Assembly: GCA_963693085.1 (NCBI GenBank)
Contig: OY856412.1
Coordinates: 1,127,053,744-1,127,117,743, forward strand
DNA length: 64,000 nt
Origin: Alisma plantago-aquatica
Lineage: Eukaryota; Streptophyta; Magnoliopsida; Alismatales; Alismataceae
Direction: 5' to 3'
Every line of letters starts with the position of its first letter. Within the stretch, counting starts at the first letter, position 1. The translations under genes were made by a program, and so were the position numbers. Under the pieces are notes generated by a model. The model searched no databases. It was not told the origin of the DNA and worked only from the letters and a program-made list of their open reading frames with translations. Shown in pieces: positions 36,158 to 49,308 of this stretch.

Positions 36158-38590
36158 ATGACTGTTCATTGCTGACATTTAGTTGAAAAATAAAATTAGA
36201 AAAGTCAATCGAATGACTGTTCATTTTAGATATTGAGTTGAATAAGAAAATTAGAAAGGTATAATCATTACATGATAATAGTGGTGATCGAGTGTTTCAA
36301 TTTCCATGGGAACTCCTACCAGATTTCCATCTTCACACCTGCACAAGAAAAAAATGAAGAAATAATACATACCATTGTTGCTATTAGAGTGCGGTGTGCC
36401 TTGAAGTCACAAGAAAACATTACAAATGCCTCAGCTTGGTTTAGTAGTGCAGAACAGAGTGTCATCATTATAAGATACCGTTCACTAATGAACATGCATG
36501 TATCTATATCAAGCTAAAGAATAAATGTGATATTTAAGTATTAACCTTATGAAACTTTTGGAACAACACAAAAGATAAATATTCAAAAATTTACATTCAG
36601 CCTACTATAGAACTTGTTGAAGCCTGGCAGTGTAATATTCCCAGGTTAACAGAAGGTTGCGTGAAGATTTTAAATGTCTACTTCCTTGAAGTTGTTACAG
36701 AATTAACAATGCAAAGTGACCAATCTATAGAATACTAACAGTAGAATAATTGAGAGGAGGGGGAATGCTGTAAAGTGAGCATAGGAAAAGGATTAACAAT
36801 TATACTAAAGTGTATATGAAAGTACATCAAAGAAATCTTCAATCAAGACTATGTTAACAAGGTTAACAAATTAGTGGAAAATGTAGTTTTGCTGTGAATC
36901 TTTGGAGGAAGAAAATAAACCTCAGAGAAACAACTAATACAAAATTCAACTAGATACAACTACATATCACATTTCACAAAGAGAAACATATTTTGAGATA
37001 TATTACAGAAAAACTTACAAGAATCTAGTGGCAACGAAATTGATGTATCCAACCCCACATGAATATAGCTGCACCAATCCATTCTGATAAATGTAGGCCC
37101 AACAAATGCTTCATTGATTCGCTATAGAAGATATTAAGAGGCAGTGTTCCTTCCTGGATGTTGACCAGAGTTCTGTTTATATGACTGTCTATGTAGTTCC
37201 ATGATTTACAGACACAAGAACTAGAAATAGACAGCGACATTGCTATATAATAACTAGCATTATTAAACAACAGGAATTAACCAACAGTTCATGTCGTCGC
37301 ATACATTCATCCAAAAAGTTTACAAGAATGTAAATAATTTTAGATTTTACTGTTCATCATTTAGAGATATATTCCCAATACCACTAACATCTGTGTATTA
37401 CTGATAAAGTAAAAGAAAGTTCCTTATATACTTAAAAAATCTAGTTAACTGTCATAAACCACATACCTTGAAGCAATCACTAAAGCATATAGGCACCACA
37501 TGAACAAAAATATTCTCCGTTCAACATTCCCTTAAACAGGAGCACAGTAACACAATTTGGCTGTTTCTTGGTATTGGAGTCCATGATTCAGTTGTGAGAT
37601 GAAAAATATGCAAACCAGTAACCAAGAGATAAAAGTCTACATGTTTTCTTTCTAAAATGTTGATCAATTATCAAGATAGCCAACACTACTTTTGATGTGA
37701 TGTGATATCAATTTCATAGTCATATAGCTGTCAACAATTCACTATCTTCGAGTTTGAGCTGCTCTTATAGCAATTACAAGTTTCCATATTTTATTTCCAT
37801 GCTCATGTTGTGATGGTCGTGTGTGTATCTTGTGGGATTGTAGTTACTCAATAATAACCCTTTCAATCAATCTGATTTGCATCTCTTGAATTATAGCTAA
37901 TTGTCAAACATGTTCATCCCATAACCTGAAGTTGGGGAGCATCCTATGATATGTTATGATCCATAAATCCAGAAGTTTAGACATGTTAAAGAAGAGTGGT
38001 TAGTCTTCAACAAGGGTTCATTAGCACACTAAGAAAGTTCAGACCTAAGACAGGTCACTTGCCACATCAATAAGCTAACTAGAAGATCATTTAGTTGTTA
38101 AAAGCAGTTATAGTTGGGAAGTAGGGTTGATATGTTCAAATTTAGTGGGACAAAAGGAATGTAGGTAGGGACATTGATAAGTTCAAAATGGAGAAACGAT
38201 TTCCTAATTCCCTTGTTGCACCAATTATCTATTCCTAAACAGACTATCATTTGCTGTCAGATCAATAGCATAAATAGGTTAACACCTTCAATGTTGCAAA
38301 CAAATGAAACCAAATACACAAGCATGCCAAGTGGTTGGATGACTGTGAAACATGGACCAGTATTGTCAATGCATTCCTCTTTCCACTTCCAGACTATTGA
38401 GGCAACTTCCATGTACATATTCTTTACCCACAGAAATTCTAGTTTATCATAACAAATGTATCAACTTTGACCTGCAGATGAGTTTGGGAAACTTCATAGC
38501 AAAGTTTCAGGCTTGAATAAGAAAATTAGAAATGTATAATCATTACATGATAATAATTGTGATCGAGTGTTTCAATTTCCATGAATGGAA
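36158..38590. repeat. Dispersed and tandem repeats in the CACTA interior
   Basis: A unit with CGAATGACTGTTCATT is duplicated in tandem about 54 bp apart at 36158 and 36212. A roughly 75-bp block that starts GAATAAGAAAATTAGAAA and ends TTTCAATTTCCATG (about 36238-36310) recurs at about 38513-38583 with only a few differences. Confidence 0.7.
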
Positions 38591-39899
38591 AACTAATGTA
38601 CAATACAAGCTAATTAGTATCATGACATGGTCTTGTACATATAATGGAAGAACTAACTAATAGCAGACTGAAGCAATCACTGATATATTAGAAGAGGCCT
38701 GACTATAGTCTAGTCAGACTCAATGACCTGGCCATAGTGTTGTTGCATCTCAATGTATTGTGACATCATTTTGTAATGATGTTAGTCACATTGTAACATG
38801 ACTAAGGAGCGATAAATAGAGGAAAAAGCTCTTTCAGCTTGCAATGACAAGGACTTTACATACAATATCTACACGAGACCAAGTACAAGGAAAAAAGATA
38901 GTAGAGCAGGGTACATTCCTTGTCATCTAAGCTGAAACTCCAAAATATATATGTCGATACGTATGTTTAAGCAAGAAAATGGCAAACATTAGCTTTAAAA
39001 GGATCATCCTACAGATAAGCAATGCATACTAAGACTATGATATGAAACTTTACGGAGCCTACAAAAGATCTATAAACTGAGATAAATCTTAAGCAATATT
39101 AACCAATTGTAGCTTCAAACTAACCTGCATACATCAGGTAGTCGAGTTTAGTATCAAGCCTCATAAAAAAGATTGATGGTCCATTCCATATAGAAGATAG
39201 ATAATATCGCAACACCCAAGACATATCTATCAGAGGAAGGCCTTCACCTGAAAAACACCAGGAAAATTGAAAGAATCCCATATCGAAGCTCATCCATCAT
39301 AACTAGAAAAAACAACAGCTTCAGACTCAAGCATTAACAGATAAACTTGTAACAGAAGCACCCAAGTCATCATTCAGAGGTAAGACGGGAGACCTAGGAT
39401 CCTCATATTCACCACTAGGGAACTAGGTTGTTCACACAAAAGCAAAGTATAGAAGAAGGTAGACATCTCATTTGAAGACCATTGAAGTAGGAATAGATAA
39501 GCTGATATGTGACTATTGTCTAATTTAACAAGAAATGTACAATTCAGAGGGAAATAAAGCAATACCATTAGATAGGATGAATCCACACAAGACAAATAAG
39601 ATGAGGAGAGTAAGAGAACCTCCTGTGCTAGAAAAAATCATGGACATGTAGACACTAGCAATAGACATAAGAGCCACACAACCATCAGTTGGACCAAGAA
39701 GATGAGGAGCAATTGTTTGAACAACCTACAACAACAATCAAGCAAGGCCATTGCCAAACAATGCCTGAGGTTAATCAACATATTCTTATGTATGCAATGT
39801 ATGAAGGAATAGATACAGACGGTCATACAAAGGGTACTACATCCTGCATGATCATGATTGGCAACACGTAGCTTACATTCCAATCTTCTATACTAGAAG

Positions 39900-41000
39900 C
39901 TACTTGCCCCCAACTTCCACACCTAATGTTAAAATATTGCTCATATCCACTAAGGTTATATATCCACTAAACACCCAGAAGCCAGGTAACCACAATAAAA
40001 AAGAAGTGAATTCCTGGGGCTACATCAACTAGTGGAAGCTTAAAAAGAAGTGAATTCCAAGATAATATGGACTTGGAGAAACTTTACTAAGGTTATATAT
40101 CCCAAACCCTTGATTTATAATTATTATGTTGTAATGTTAAAGGAATAAACAATGATGATATGTTACATATACTAAAAATTAGATTGTTCCATATCATCCT
40201 AAGATTATAGATACTCTTTTAGCATCAGTTCAGAACTCAAAATGTATCTAAAGCTTCAGAAGAGTTTCAGCCAGAAAGATAATTTTAGAATACTAGAACA
40301 TAACAAGAATCCATCCAAAAGGATAGAACCAAAGATAGACCCAAGGAAACACCACTTCAGATATAGTTCCATGGGATAAGAACTCCACATTGACCATCTA
40401 TCAGAGGAGCATGAAGAAAATAAAGGTCACTAATAGGACCATCATGTCAATCTTGAGAAAATCAATCCCACCAAGATCTCCTATCTGCACAAGATACTTC
40501 AGATAGATATCAGATAATCCATCAAGCTTGGACATCAGTTCAGAATCCAATCTGAAAAAAAACAAGAAGCTCTCCAAGAAAAAAGAACCAAGGTTAAATC
40601 TGAGTAAACAGATAAAAATGAGATATTGTTCCCTGGGATACGAATTCCAATCTGACCATCTACCAGAGGAACAAAAGTCACAGAACTAAACAAAACATTT
40701 GACCGAAACAAGTAGAATCTTAAACAGAAGTGAATTCCAAGATAAAACTCCATGTACATGTTTAAAATATTGCTCATATCCACTAATCACCCAAAATCTA
40801 GGGAACCACAATAAAAAATGAAGCAAATGAAGCATCTAACAGAGAAGCATAAAATTCCCTACAAGTATCAAATCGAAGCATCTAATAGAGAAATAACACA
40901 CTTTCACTACATATCTAGGTTTTGAGAACCTAACCCAGAAACTGAAACATTGCTCATATGTAAATCTCACAAACAAGATGCTCAAACATTGCTCATATCT
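39900..41000. repeat. Diverged internal repeats
   Basis: Several phrases recur here: AATATTGCTCATATCCACTAA (about 39933 and 40766), AGAAGTGAATTCCAAGATAA (about 40045 and 40727), CATCAGTTCAGAA (40224, 40532), and GACCATCTA(T/C)CAGAGGA (about 40392 and 40656). Near 40930-41020 a unit with AAACATTGCTCATAT is doubled in tandem. This looks like an old, decayed duplication. Confidence 0.6.
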
Positions 41001-41316
41001 GAAAACCACAAACCAATCATAGTGCATGTATTGTCCATAATACTAATATTCTCCATAAAAAAATTAAAATCAGGTCAAAACAAAATAGGATTGTCATTTG
41101 TCAACATTGTCTATGACAATGGACATGGAACAACATTATTTGGATCATCATGTACTAATAAAAATTGGATTAAAGAAAAATAACTATGTCATCTCTTTAG
41201 ATAGTATCCAAGAATGCAATTATATTTATACTTCATGTCCTACAACAAATGGAAAAGACTTCATATACTACTTTTGGTTTCAATTATCTGATATTATAAG
41301 CAAGACTTTATGCTCA

Positions 41317-43754
41317 CTATGGAAATATATGTGTTTTCGGCCATGATATGAAGTTGCCAACAAAATCATCAATAGATTGATATTTCTCATAAGGTCTTAC
41401 TTGAGGATCGTTGCCCAACAAAGCAACCTCTACAAAAACACCAACAAATGATGTGCCTAATATTGCACCTCCTACACTTTTCATGGGGTCAACCTCAGAT
41501 TCTTGACTGAATGCAATTCTAGCATCTAGATCTGTGAAACTCATCATATACACATCCTACAAATAAAATATAATTTACATAGCAAATTTATATAAACATA
41601 AAATGAAGAGCAATTCACACAAATACAAACATACTTGTCCCTTCTTAAATTATGAATGTCTTATTTGGAGTGGAGTTTTCCTTGAAAATTTTGTCTGCAT
41701 AATTATTTTATTTTTGACATAGGACCAAAACAGTCAGCATGGAAAATAACTGATAATACACATCATGTAAAAAATGTATTCATACTTGGCCAGTGCCAAC
41801 ATGTTGTGCTTGACTATTTCTGGCTCTAGTTAAAGCAAGTAACTCCTCTAACTTATGGTTGAATTCATCCTTTTGTTCTTGAAGTTTTGCATCAAATTCC
41901 AACTGTTGCTCTTCAAGCTTATCCTGGAAATGTTTCCTTTGTGTTTCTTCGGCTTCTCGAGATTTACGATTCTTGCCCCCGATATTAGAAGGTGATGGTC
42001 CAAGCCCATAACCACGAACATATCATGGTCTCTCTTCTCCCATAACATGCCTATAAATTTCATCTGAAGTAACATCATGTTGTTTTCTTCGCAGCTCTTC
42101 TCCTGCCTCAGAAATTTTTTCCTACATACAACAAATCATAGGAGATGAATTTTATACCAAATATATACCTCTTTCCAATTAGTATATGTAACATAGCACT
42201 ATAGGATAGGAATTTTTTGTACCAAAATTTTGGCAGATTCAACATCAACTATGCTCCCATCTTTTTTACGATGAATTTTCTCAAAAAACATTATGGGATC
42301 CACTTCTCCACCTGTTTCCTTCTCCATCTTTATCATTCAAACAAGGTTATTGAAAACATCAAATAAATGGATGTCATAAAATTATCTAAATGGATCACAA
42401 AAATTGCTAACTTACATCATATTTCAGACATGCAAATGACTTGGTTCCTGTTGTGTGGCTAACCTTTTGAAATTTTCTACTTGTCTTGTTAGTTATAGAC
42501 TTCCTCTGTGAAAAATATTGCATTATTGTGCGTAGTAATTAGTTGTGAGGTAATTTAAGTATCAATGAATAGAAAAAAAATATTACCTTTCCTTTATTAC
42601 TCCTCTAATAATCCACAAGAAATTTCCAATGAGACTTGTCCACGCGGGGGACAACTTGTTCAAGTTGTTGTTCATATGGACTATCTTCTAGGAAGTATAG
42701 TCTCCTTAACTCCCACTTGTGGTCCTTCAATTTCTTTCATAGTCTCTTCATTGTACACTCCTTTAGGTTTGAATCCATTGTGAATTTACTCTACCGACAT
42801 AAAGGATATCAATTAGAAGCTTCATTTAACCATTTAAAAATAAAATTTAATAATATACCTTCAAAAAATTCCATATAGAATCTTTTTTATTTGCTGGAAA
42901 TTGTCTCCAGTCCTCGTAGTTTAGTGGACAAAGATTGGGATCTCTTGCAATGGTTGTCAGAAAACTTGATAAGTGACATTGGTTTTCACCTACTGGTTGT
43001 CCAAATTGATTTTTCTCAATGGGAATTGGATCATCGGGCTTTCTTTTCCAGACTTTCAAACATTGTGGTCGGCCACGCGCTCGATATTTTTGACCTAAGC
43101 ATTCATTCATAATGCATAAAATATATATGGAAAATTATATATCATTAAATGCATCACTATAAATGCAATGATATGAATAAAATGATTACCTAGCCCATTA
43201 GAAGGTGTTGTTATAACATTCAATGACTCAACATGGTGATCAAAGATGTCATTTTGGTCCATGTTATCAGGAAATGCATTACTATTTTGGTTATTGGTAT
43301 CTCTATTCTCTACACTTCTTGAATGAATAGACACGAAAGCATTGACATTAGGCACACGTGATAGCTGTGAATTTCTTAATCTTGTAACTTTATCACCACT
43401 TTCTTTGTTGTGCTGATTTTGGAACCTTGTTCCCATCTCCTTTTCAGTTGTGCATGTTTGAGAGGATTTCGAACCACCAACCATATTAGAGTCTTGGGGA
43501 GACGTGGCTGATTGGGTATTTTTTGCAGAGCTAGCAGCCGTTTTATTGAATTTCTTTGCTCTATCATTTTGAATTTCAGCTGGAAGGGAAGCTAATTTTT
43601 TTTTGGTGATTCGAGGATGACAGGTGCAAAGATTGCCAACAACCATGCTGAGTAATGCTAGGTAAATGAGTCGCAGTACAAGAGTCATTGTTATTGTTTT
43701 TATCATTCCTTGTGGCTGTATTGTTATGGCAGCTGTCACTGTACTGTTCTCTCA
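41317..43754 (-). pseudogene. CACTA second protein (plant transposase Ptta/En/Spm family, TNPA-like), disrupted
   Basis: On the minus strand the gene starts MREQYSDSCHN at 43754, with a low-complexity N-terminus rich in Asn, Ser and Thr. A frameshift lies in the A-run near 43600. A likely intron joins a donor near 43189 to an acceptor near 43098. The conserved part follows: GQPVGENQCHLSSFL and EDWRQFPANKKDSIWNFL (about 42850-43090), the HWKFLVDY region (about 42600-42780), KFQKVSHTTGTKSFA (about 42430-42480), a helical Gln/Glu-rich stretch (41848-42080), and a C-terminus with ARIAFS, GTSFVGVFVEVALL and DDFVGNFISWP (41317-41553). This order is that of the En/Spm-type second protein, which binds subterminal repeats. 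An in-frame TGA sits at 42023-42025. It lies directly downstream of TNP2. Confidence 0.8.
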
Positions 43755-45413
43755 TCCTAATTATATCAAGTCACATATAAATGAAGACATTTAAATTTTT
43801 TTGAACAACATAATAAAATTTTTATAATTAATATTTATAAATGAAACACAAATATTTAATCAAATATAATTATAAACAACAGTAGAGACAAGGATAAATT
43901 TGAATAAGAAGAATGTCAGACATGCAAAATGCATACACCTAGCTAGAGCACAATGTGAGATAGGAAATTAAAGAGATACATCAAGCCAAAAAAGGCTTAT
44001 ATAAGTCAAATAATAACGACAAACTAAAGGAAACATTGGTTGCTATTTTGTAATCTTCTCATTCAAATTTGTCATCATCATCACTTTGAGATACACTTTC
44101 ATCATCCTGCTAAATTTGGGATTGGTCTTTTTCAATTGTTGAACTATCAATAGTAATTCCTTCCATATCCAATCTAACTATGTCACAATCAGTATCTTCA
44201 ACCTCTGATGTCATTGATGGCTCATCTCTAGTTTCACCTTGCACATAAGTTTCAACATTCTCAATACAAGATTGTTCTTCCATGTTGAACATATCTCGTG
44301 GGGCAATCTTTACAGCAAAATGCCACCCTTTTGTAGTGACATCTTCTACATAAAATACTTGTCCAACTTGAGATGCCACTACAAACGGTTCTCCTGTAGT
44401 TTGAAGTCATATCAAATTAATAAGAGTCAACCCATGTTCATCATGCTTGATTCCCCTCTTTGAGTAGATTTCCACCCAATCACACTTAAATAATGTCACC
44501 TTAAAGTGTTCATATTAATTGAGCACAATAACATCCTTCAAAACACCATAGTAGGTAACATCTCTAGTAATTGTATTGCAGTCAGTGGTTTTAGAATAAC
44601 GACCAGTCTTAGCTACCAGAAAGACTCCACTATTTTGTGTTGTTTGATTTGCATCTTTTGCCTTGGTATGAAATCTGTGACCATTGACAACATAGCCCTT
44701 GTACTTAATGGCCAGTTGATGTGGACCTTGAGAAAGAAACTTGATTTTATCATCCACCATCTCTGTTCTTAGGAGTGTCTCAATCTAACAAAAGAAAAGT
44801 TTGTTAGACTTTATTCATGAAGCATAATAAATTTAATTAGCACAACTAAACTTACGTGTTCCTTAAACCATCCATCAAATTAGTTACCATGTATTCTCTG
44901 AACCTCCTTTAAGGGCTTCTAAGGATGTGTTGCCTAATGATATCATAGTGATTCCTGAATACAAAATATGTGCAATATGTCATTGGAATATGTTATAGAA
45001 TTTTATTAATAGAAGACAATTGTCACTAACTTACTTAATGTAGGGTTCAATTGCTTCACAATTGAATAGTACATGCTTATGGGTTTGTTGCAATGTATGT
45101 GTTGGATCCTAGATGGGTGATTAGATGCTCTAGGGGGGGTGAATAGAGCTGAAAGCACTTAAACAAAACTCATTAAACCTTCAAAATATATGACAAGATA
45201 AGGTTGCTAAATAGGCAATTTGAGTGCAACTAAATCATGCATAGCAAGGATAAGAGAGATTGAACATGCACCAAATAGACAAGCTATTTAGAGTGGTTCC
45301 ACACTTCAAACTAGAAGTGTGTCAGTCCACTTGCCTAGAGAGGTCAACCTCTAGGACTTCCAACAATTGCACTCTTATATTCACTTAATAAGACATACAA
45401 TACATGACCAACA

Positions 45414-45700
45414 AAGGACTTACCTATCCAATACAAAGAGTCTTCAACCTTACCAAGGACTTACCCACTTTGCAAGAGTCTTCGACCTTCTCCAAGGACT
45501 TACCCACTCTTGCACAAGTCTTCGGCATTGCAGGAATTACCCACTCTTCTTGGATCTTCCGCCTTTGACTTCACCTTCACTCGGAGAAGCTTTCCACCAA
45601 GGACTTACCCACTTGAGCTTGAGTCTTCTGCCTTCTCCAAGGGCTTACCCACTCTAGCTCCAAGTCTTCAGCCTTGATCTTCACCAAGGGACTCCTTCCC
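45414..45700 (+). repeat. Degenerate repeats in the solo LTR
   Basis: About five units of the form AAGGACTTACCCACT...GAGTCTTC.GCCTT, 45-60 bp each, with indels between copies. The proline-rich frame that runs through them (45367-45657) is a by-product of the repeat. Confidence 0.7.
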
Positions 45701-45968
45701 TTGTTCTTCTTCACCTCTCTTGGACAAGAGAGAGAACCTTCATCTTCATGATTGAAATGGAGAGATGGGGAGGTTGTGGAAGTGAGAGCTTCACAAGATA
45801 TACAAATGGGACTAGCTCTCTTACAGATTTCCTACTCACTCTAATGGATGTAGCAAGTGATTAAGCTTAGAGAGAGAGGAGGCTGTAGGAAGCACTCAAC
45901 TATAGAATAGGAACCTCACAAAGAGTTTGCAATGAATGCTCAACCTTGGAATGAAGCCCAAGGGGTCC

Positions 45969-45977
45969 TATTTATAG
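45969..45977 (+). promoter_or_regulatory. Probable TATA box of the solo LTR
   Basis: TATTTATAG, about 870 bp into the LTR. If active it would drive antisense transcription relative to TNP2. Confidence 0.4.
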
Positions 45978-46113
45978 ATGGGGATGCCTCTTAGTCTTTG
46001 GGAACACTTGTGAATGAAAACTAGCCGTTTTGTGGCTTGCAACAGATCTATTTTCACTTGTTGCAACTCCACAACGGCTAGAATCACTTTTCTGCACTTT
46101 TTCGTACAGTCTG

Positions 46114-46362
46114 ATCGGCCGAGTTTCAATAAAGGCAACTCGGCCGAACCACTAAAAGACAAGGCTAAAAGTTAGTCTGTCAGCCGAGTTCCCTTGGAGA
46201 AACTCGGCCGATCGGTCGACTTTCATCTTGGACCGATCAGTGGATCGGCCGAGTTTCCTAGCTAGAAACTCGACCGAACGGGAATCGGCTGAGTTTGTAA
46301 CTCGGCCGATTGCAACAAAAATTCCAGAATATATGGATCGGCCGAGTTTGGAATTCGGCCGA
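46114..46362. repeat. Cluster of five short hairpins built on TCGGCCGA
   Basis: Five inverted repeats in 250 bp have arms of the form TCGGCCGAGTTT and AAACTCGGCCGA with loops of about 3-15 bases: 46114-46148, 46182-46215, 46244-46277, 46283-46311 and 46337-46362. Some arms are imperfect (CAGCCGAG, CGACCGA, CGGCTGAG), but the pairing is largely kept. They lie downstream of the TATA box. Confidence 0.8.
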
Positions 46363-49308
46363 CAAAATCCCTGTTATGGGTATTTTGGAATTTTCGTTTG
46401 ACTATACAAATGATGGATTTTTGTGTCCCAATAATTTTTCTAAGCTTAATTACAAGTCATACAATCATTACAAGTGGTTACAAAGCAATTCTAAGGTCAT
46501 TTACATAGAGATCCCAAATTGCACACTTGTAGCTATTTTGACTTGTCTTTTCTCCAATTTGATATGCACAAGTTAGGGCATTTGGAGTGTGTCTAAACCT
46601 AATCTGAAATCACTCAATGTAGAAGCATTGGACACCAATATGTGGAATGGTTAGTCATCATCAAAACAAGGGTTTAGTCAATTTAGACGTGAGTCAACAT
46701 TGACCTAATTGACCTTGAGTCAACAGTATGTTCGTCCAAGACACATATTACCATTTTACCAACACCACGACATACTGTCGAGAAAATAGACCAATCATCA
46801 ATGTCATGTGTTGGCTCATTTTCCAAATTTTCTTTGTTAGTATCGTTTCTATTTGGCCGATTTAATTTTGTTTCAACTCCATCCAAGTATCTTGAACAAA
46901 AAGTTAGACACTCTTAGGCTATATATCCTTCTACTATGGATCCTTCTGGATATCTTTTATTACGAACATATCCTTTTAGGGTCATCAGATACCTGATAAT
47001 AAAGTTGAGGAAAATATTATCACAAATTACATTCCAATAGGTAAAATCCTCACGAAATATGAAAAGTTACCTTTCAATTGGATACATCCAAGGATACTGA
47101 ACAGGGTCGGCTATCTTATCTTCATAAGAGAGATGGACGGATAGATGCACCATTATGTCAAAAAACATGGAGGGAATATCTTCTCCATCTCACAAAGTGT
47201 CACAACTATTGTATTTTCTAATGCAGCAAAATCATTTGGATCTATGACTTTAGTGCACAACCTTTGAAAATAGCGGCAATTAAGATTAATAATACACGAC
47301 TTAGTATTCTTACTGGGCAAAGACACAGTGACAAGTAATGGCAGAATTTGTTGCATCAGCACGTGATAATTGTGACTTTTCATTGGTAGCATCTTCTGAT
47401 CCTTTGGCCGTGCACATCTAGATATATTAGATGCATACTCGTCTGAAACTTTGACATATTTTAGGAGGTTGCAAAATAATATTTTTTCATCTTTTCTCAT
47501 TGTATAGAAAGCTGGAGGTAGGATGCTATATTTACCAACAATTTTTGGATGAAGCGGAAATCTGATTCCCATATCCTCCAAATCATTCCTTGCATTCAAG
47601 TTGTCCTTACTTTTATCCTTCAAACCTAGCAATGTTCCAACAACTCTCTCACATATATTCTTCTCAATGTGCATGACATCGAGATTGTGCCTTACAATGT
47701 TATATTTCCAATATGGCAGCTAAAGAATATGCTTTTCCTATCCCAATTGTGTGTTGAATATTTACCTCTTGGCCTTTTCTTACCAACTACAGTTCTTCCG
47801 TCCTCTAATTGTGATAAGATTTGAGCTCCAGAAGGAGGTTTAGGTGGACTCCTAAATTCTTGCTCACCGTCAAATGCCTTTGCTTCTTTTCAGAATCTGT
47901 GGCTAGCTGGCAAAACCTACGGTGTCCTCCATAGCAAACTTTACGGCTATGTGGCAACCGATGTGAGACAACATCTTTATTACAATAAGAACTGCTTTGT
48001 AGCCTTTAGTACTCCAACCAGATAGATGTGCATATCTTGGAAAATCACTAATAGTCCATAATAAAGAAGCACACATCAGAAAGAATTCCTTGGCTCCAAC
48101 GTCATATGTATGTACACCAACATCCCATAGTTCTTTCAACTCATCAATCAATGGATGCAAGTGCACATCTATATTTTCTGGTGAAGTTGGTCCAGGAATG
48201 AGTAGGGACAACATATAATATGGTTGCTTCATGCAAAACCAAGGAGGTAAATTATATGAAATAATCACAACAAGACATGTAATATAAGAAGTACTCATTG
48301 TCCCAAAAGGATTAAATCCGTCAGTTGCAAGTCCCAATCGAATATTTCTAGCGTCTACAACAAATTCTGGATGCATAACATCAAATGTTTTCCATGCAGG
48401 TGAATCTACCGGGTGTCTTAACTTGTCATATTTTTCATATTCTTCTGCATGCCACCTCATTAAGGAAGAGGTTTTTGATGACATGAACAACCGCATTAGG
48501 CATGGTATAAGTGAAAAGTGTCTGAGCACTTTGACATGTATTCTCTTGGGTTTTTTTGCAAGTTCCTCATCATCATCTGGGATTGTAATCATTTTCCATC
48601 TTGATGCTCCACATGTATTACATATGTCTTTATCACCAGAATCCTTCCAAAATGGCATGCAACCATTTGGACAAACATGAATCTTCACGTAATGTAATCC
48701 CAACTCCTTAATAATCTTTTTTAGCTCATAAAAGGAATTAGGTAACTGTTCTCCTTCTGGTAGCATTTTTTTAAAGAACATAAGAAATATAGATGATGAT
48801 TTATTACTCAAGCCATTAAGACAAACCAGGTGATAGAATTATAGAATGCAAGAAAGTTTGCTAAGTTTCTTACACCCTGGATATAATTCTGTCTCAGAAT
48901 CCTTTAACAAGATATAAAATTTGTCAGCATTGAAAATTTTGATCACTAGCCGACTCTACTCCTTCCATATTTCTGTCTTCACTGAAACTCAAAAAAGAAT
49001 CATGCAACATATCTTGTAAATTTTCAACATTTAGGCAATCACCCTGATCAGTTGGAGCATCCATTTGAACATTGTCATCTTCACCATGAAAAGCCCAAGA
49101 AATATACCTTGGTAAGAAGCCATGCCACAATAGATGACTCAATGCAGTCTTTCTGGTGACCTGGTATACATTAGCACACTTTCTACAAGGGAATACAATC
49201 TTGTCTCCAATGGCTAAATGTTGAAAAGTGAAATCCAAAAAATTTGATACTCCACATAAGTATTTACTAGCTCGTTTTGTCATCCTATGCTATCCAAGAC
49301 TTATCCAT

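Larger units (their letters stand above)
33421..41316. other. CACTA interior without recognised genes
   Basis: AT-rich, about 7.9 kb, with only short frames. The longest (36272-36517, 38174-38452, 37025-37270 minus, 35262-35483, 39638-39883 minus) match no family I know. It could hold introns, untranslated regions or captured DNA. A TGTGCATGTGCATGCACGCATG alternating stretch lies at about 34014-34036. Internal direct repeats are listed separately. Confidence 0.4.
45100..46725 (+). mobile_element. Solo LTR (1626 bp) inserted in a TNP2 exon
   Basis: It starts TGTTGGATCC and ends GAGTCAACA, the TGTTG/CAACA inverted ends common in Ty1/copia LTRs. The 5-bp duplication GTATG lies at 45095-45099 and 46726-46730. 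There is no internal region, primer site or protein, so it is a solo LTR left by recombination between the LTRs of a complete element. A TATA box at 45969-45977 suggests plus orientation, opposite to TNP2. The G-run block near 45131 followed by GGTGAATAGAG is typical of this LTR type. Deleting it with one copy of GTATG restores the surrounding exon's reading frame. Confidence 0.9.
44059..49308 (-). pseudogene. CACTA TNP2-type transposase, split by a solo LTR and broken by frameshifts
   Basis: Minus strand. MDKSWI at 49308 is the usual TNP2 start but is out of frame with what follows. The transposase-associated domain is at 48924-49283 (FLDFTFQH, FPCRKCANVYQ, HLLWHGFLPRYISWAFHGE). The transposase core is at about 47700-48950 (CPNGCMPFWKD, MRWHAEEYEKYDKLRHPVDSPAW, ATDGFNPFGTMSTSY, YAHLSGWSTKG). 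The DUF4218 region is at about 47075-47674 (MHIEKNICERVVGTLL) and a further exon at 46683-46985. The C-terminal DUF4216 region is at about 44300-44800 (YKGYVVNGHRFHTK, TQNSG, ASQVGQVFYVED). Damage includes a frameshift near 48930, a stop at 48839-48841, frameshifts near 47970 and 47160, and stops at 46914-46916 and 44407-44409. The exon around 45095/46730 is interrupted by the solo LTR. The family cuts and joins CACTA ends; this copy cannot. Confidence 0.92.

Noticed and set aside
45367..45657. 96-codon frame rich in Leu, Ser, Pro and Thr.
   Set aside because: It is the translation of the ACTTACCCACT repeat within the solo LTR.
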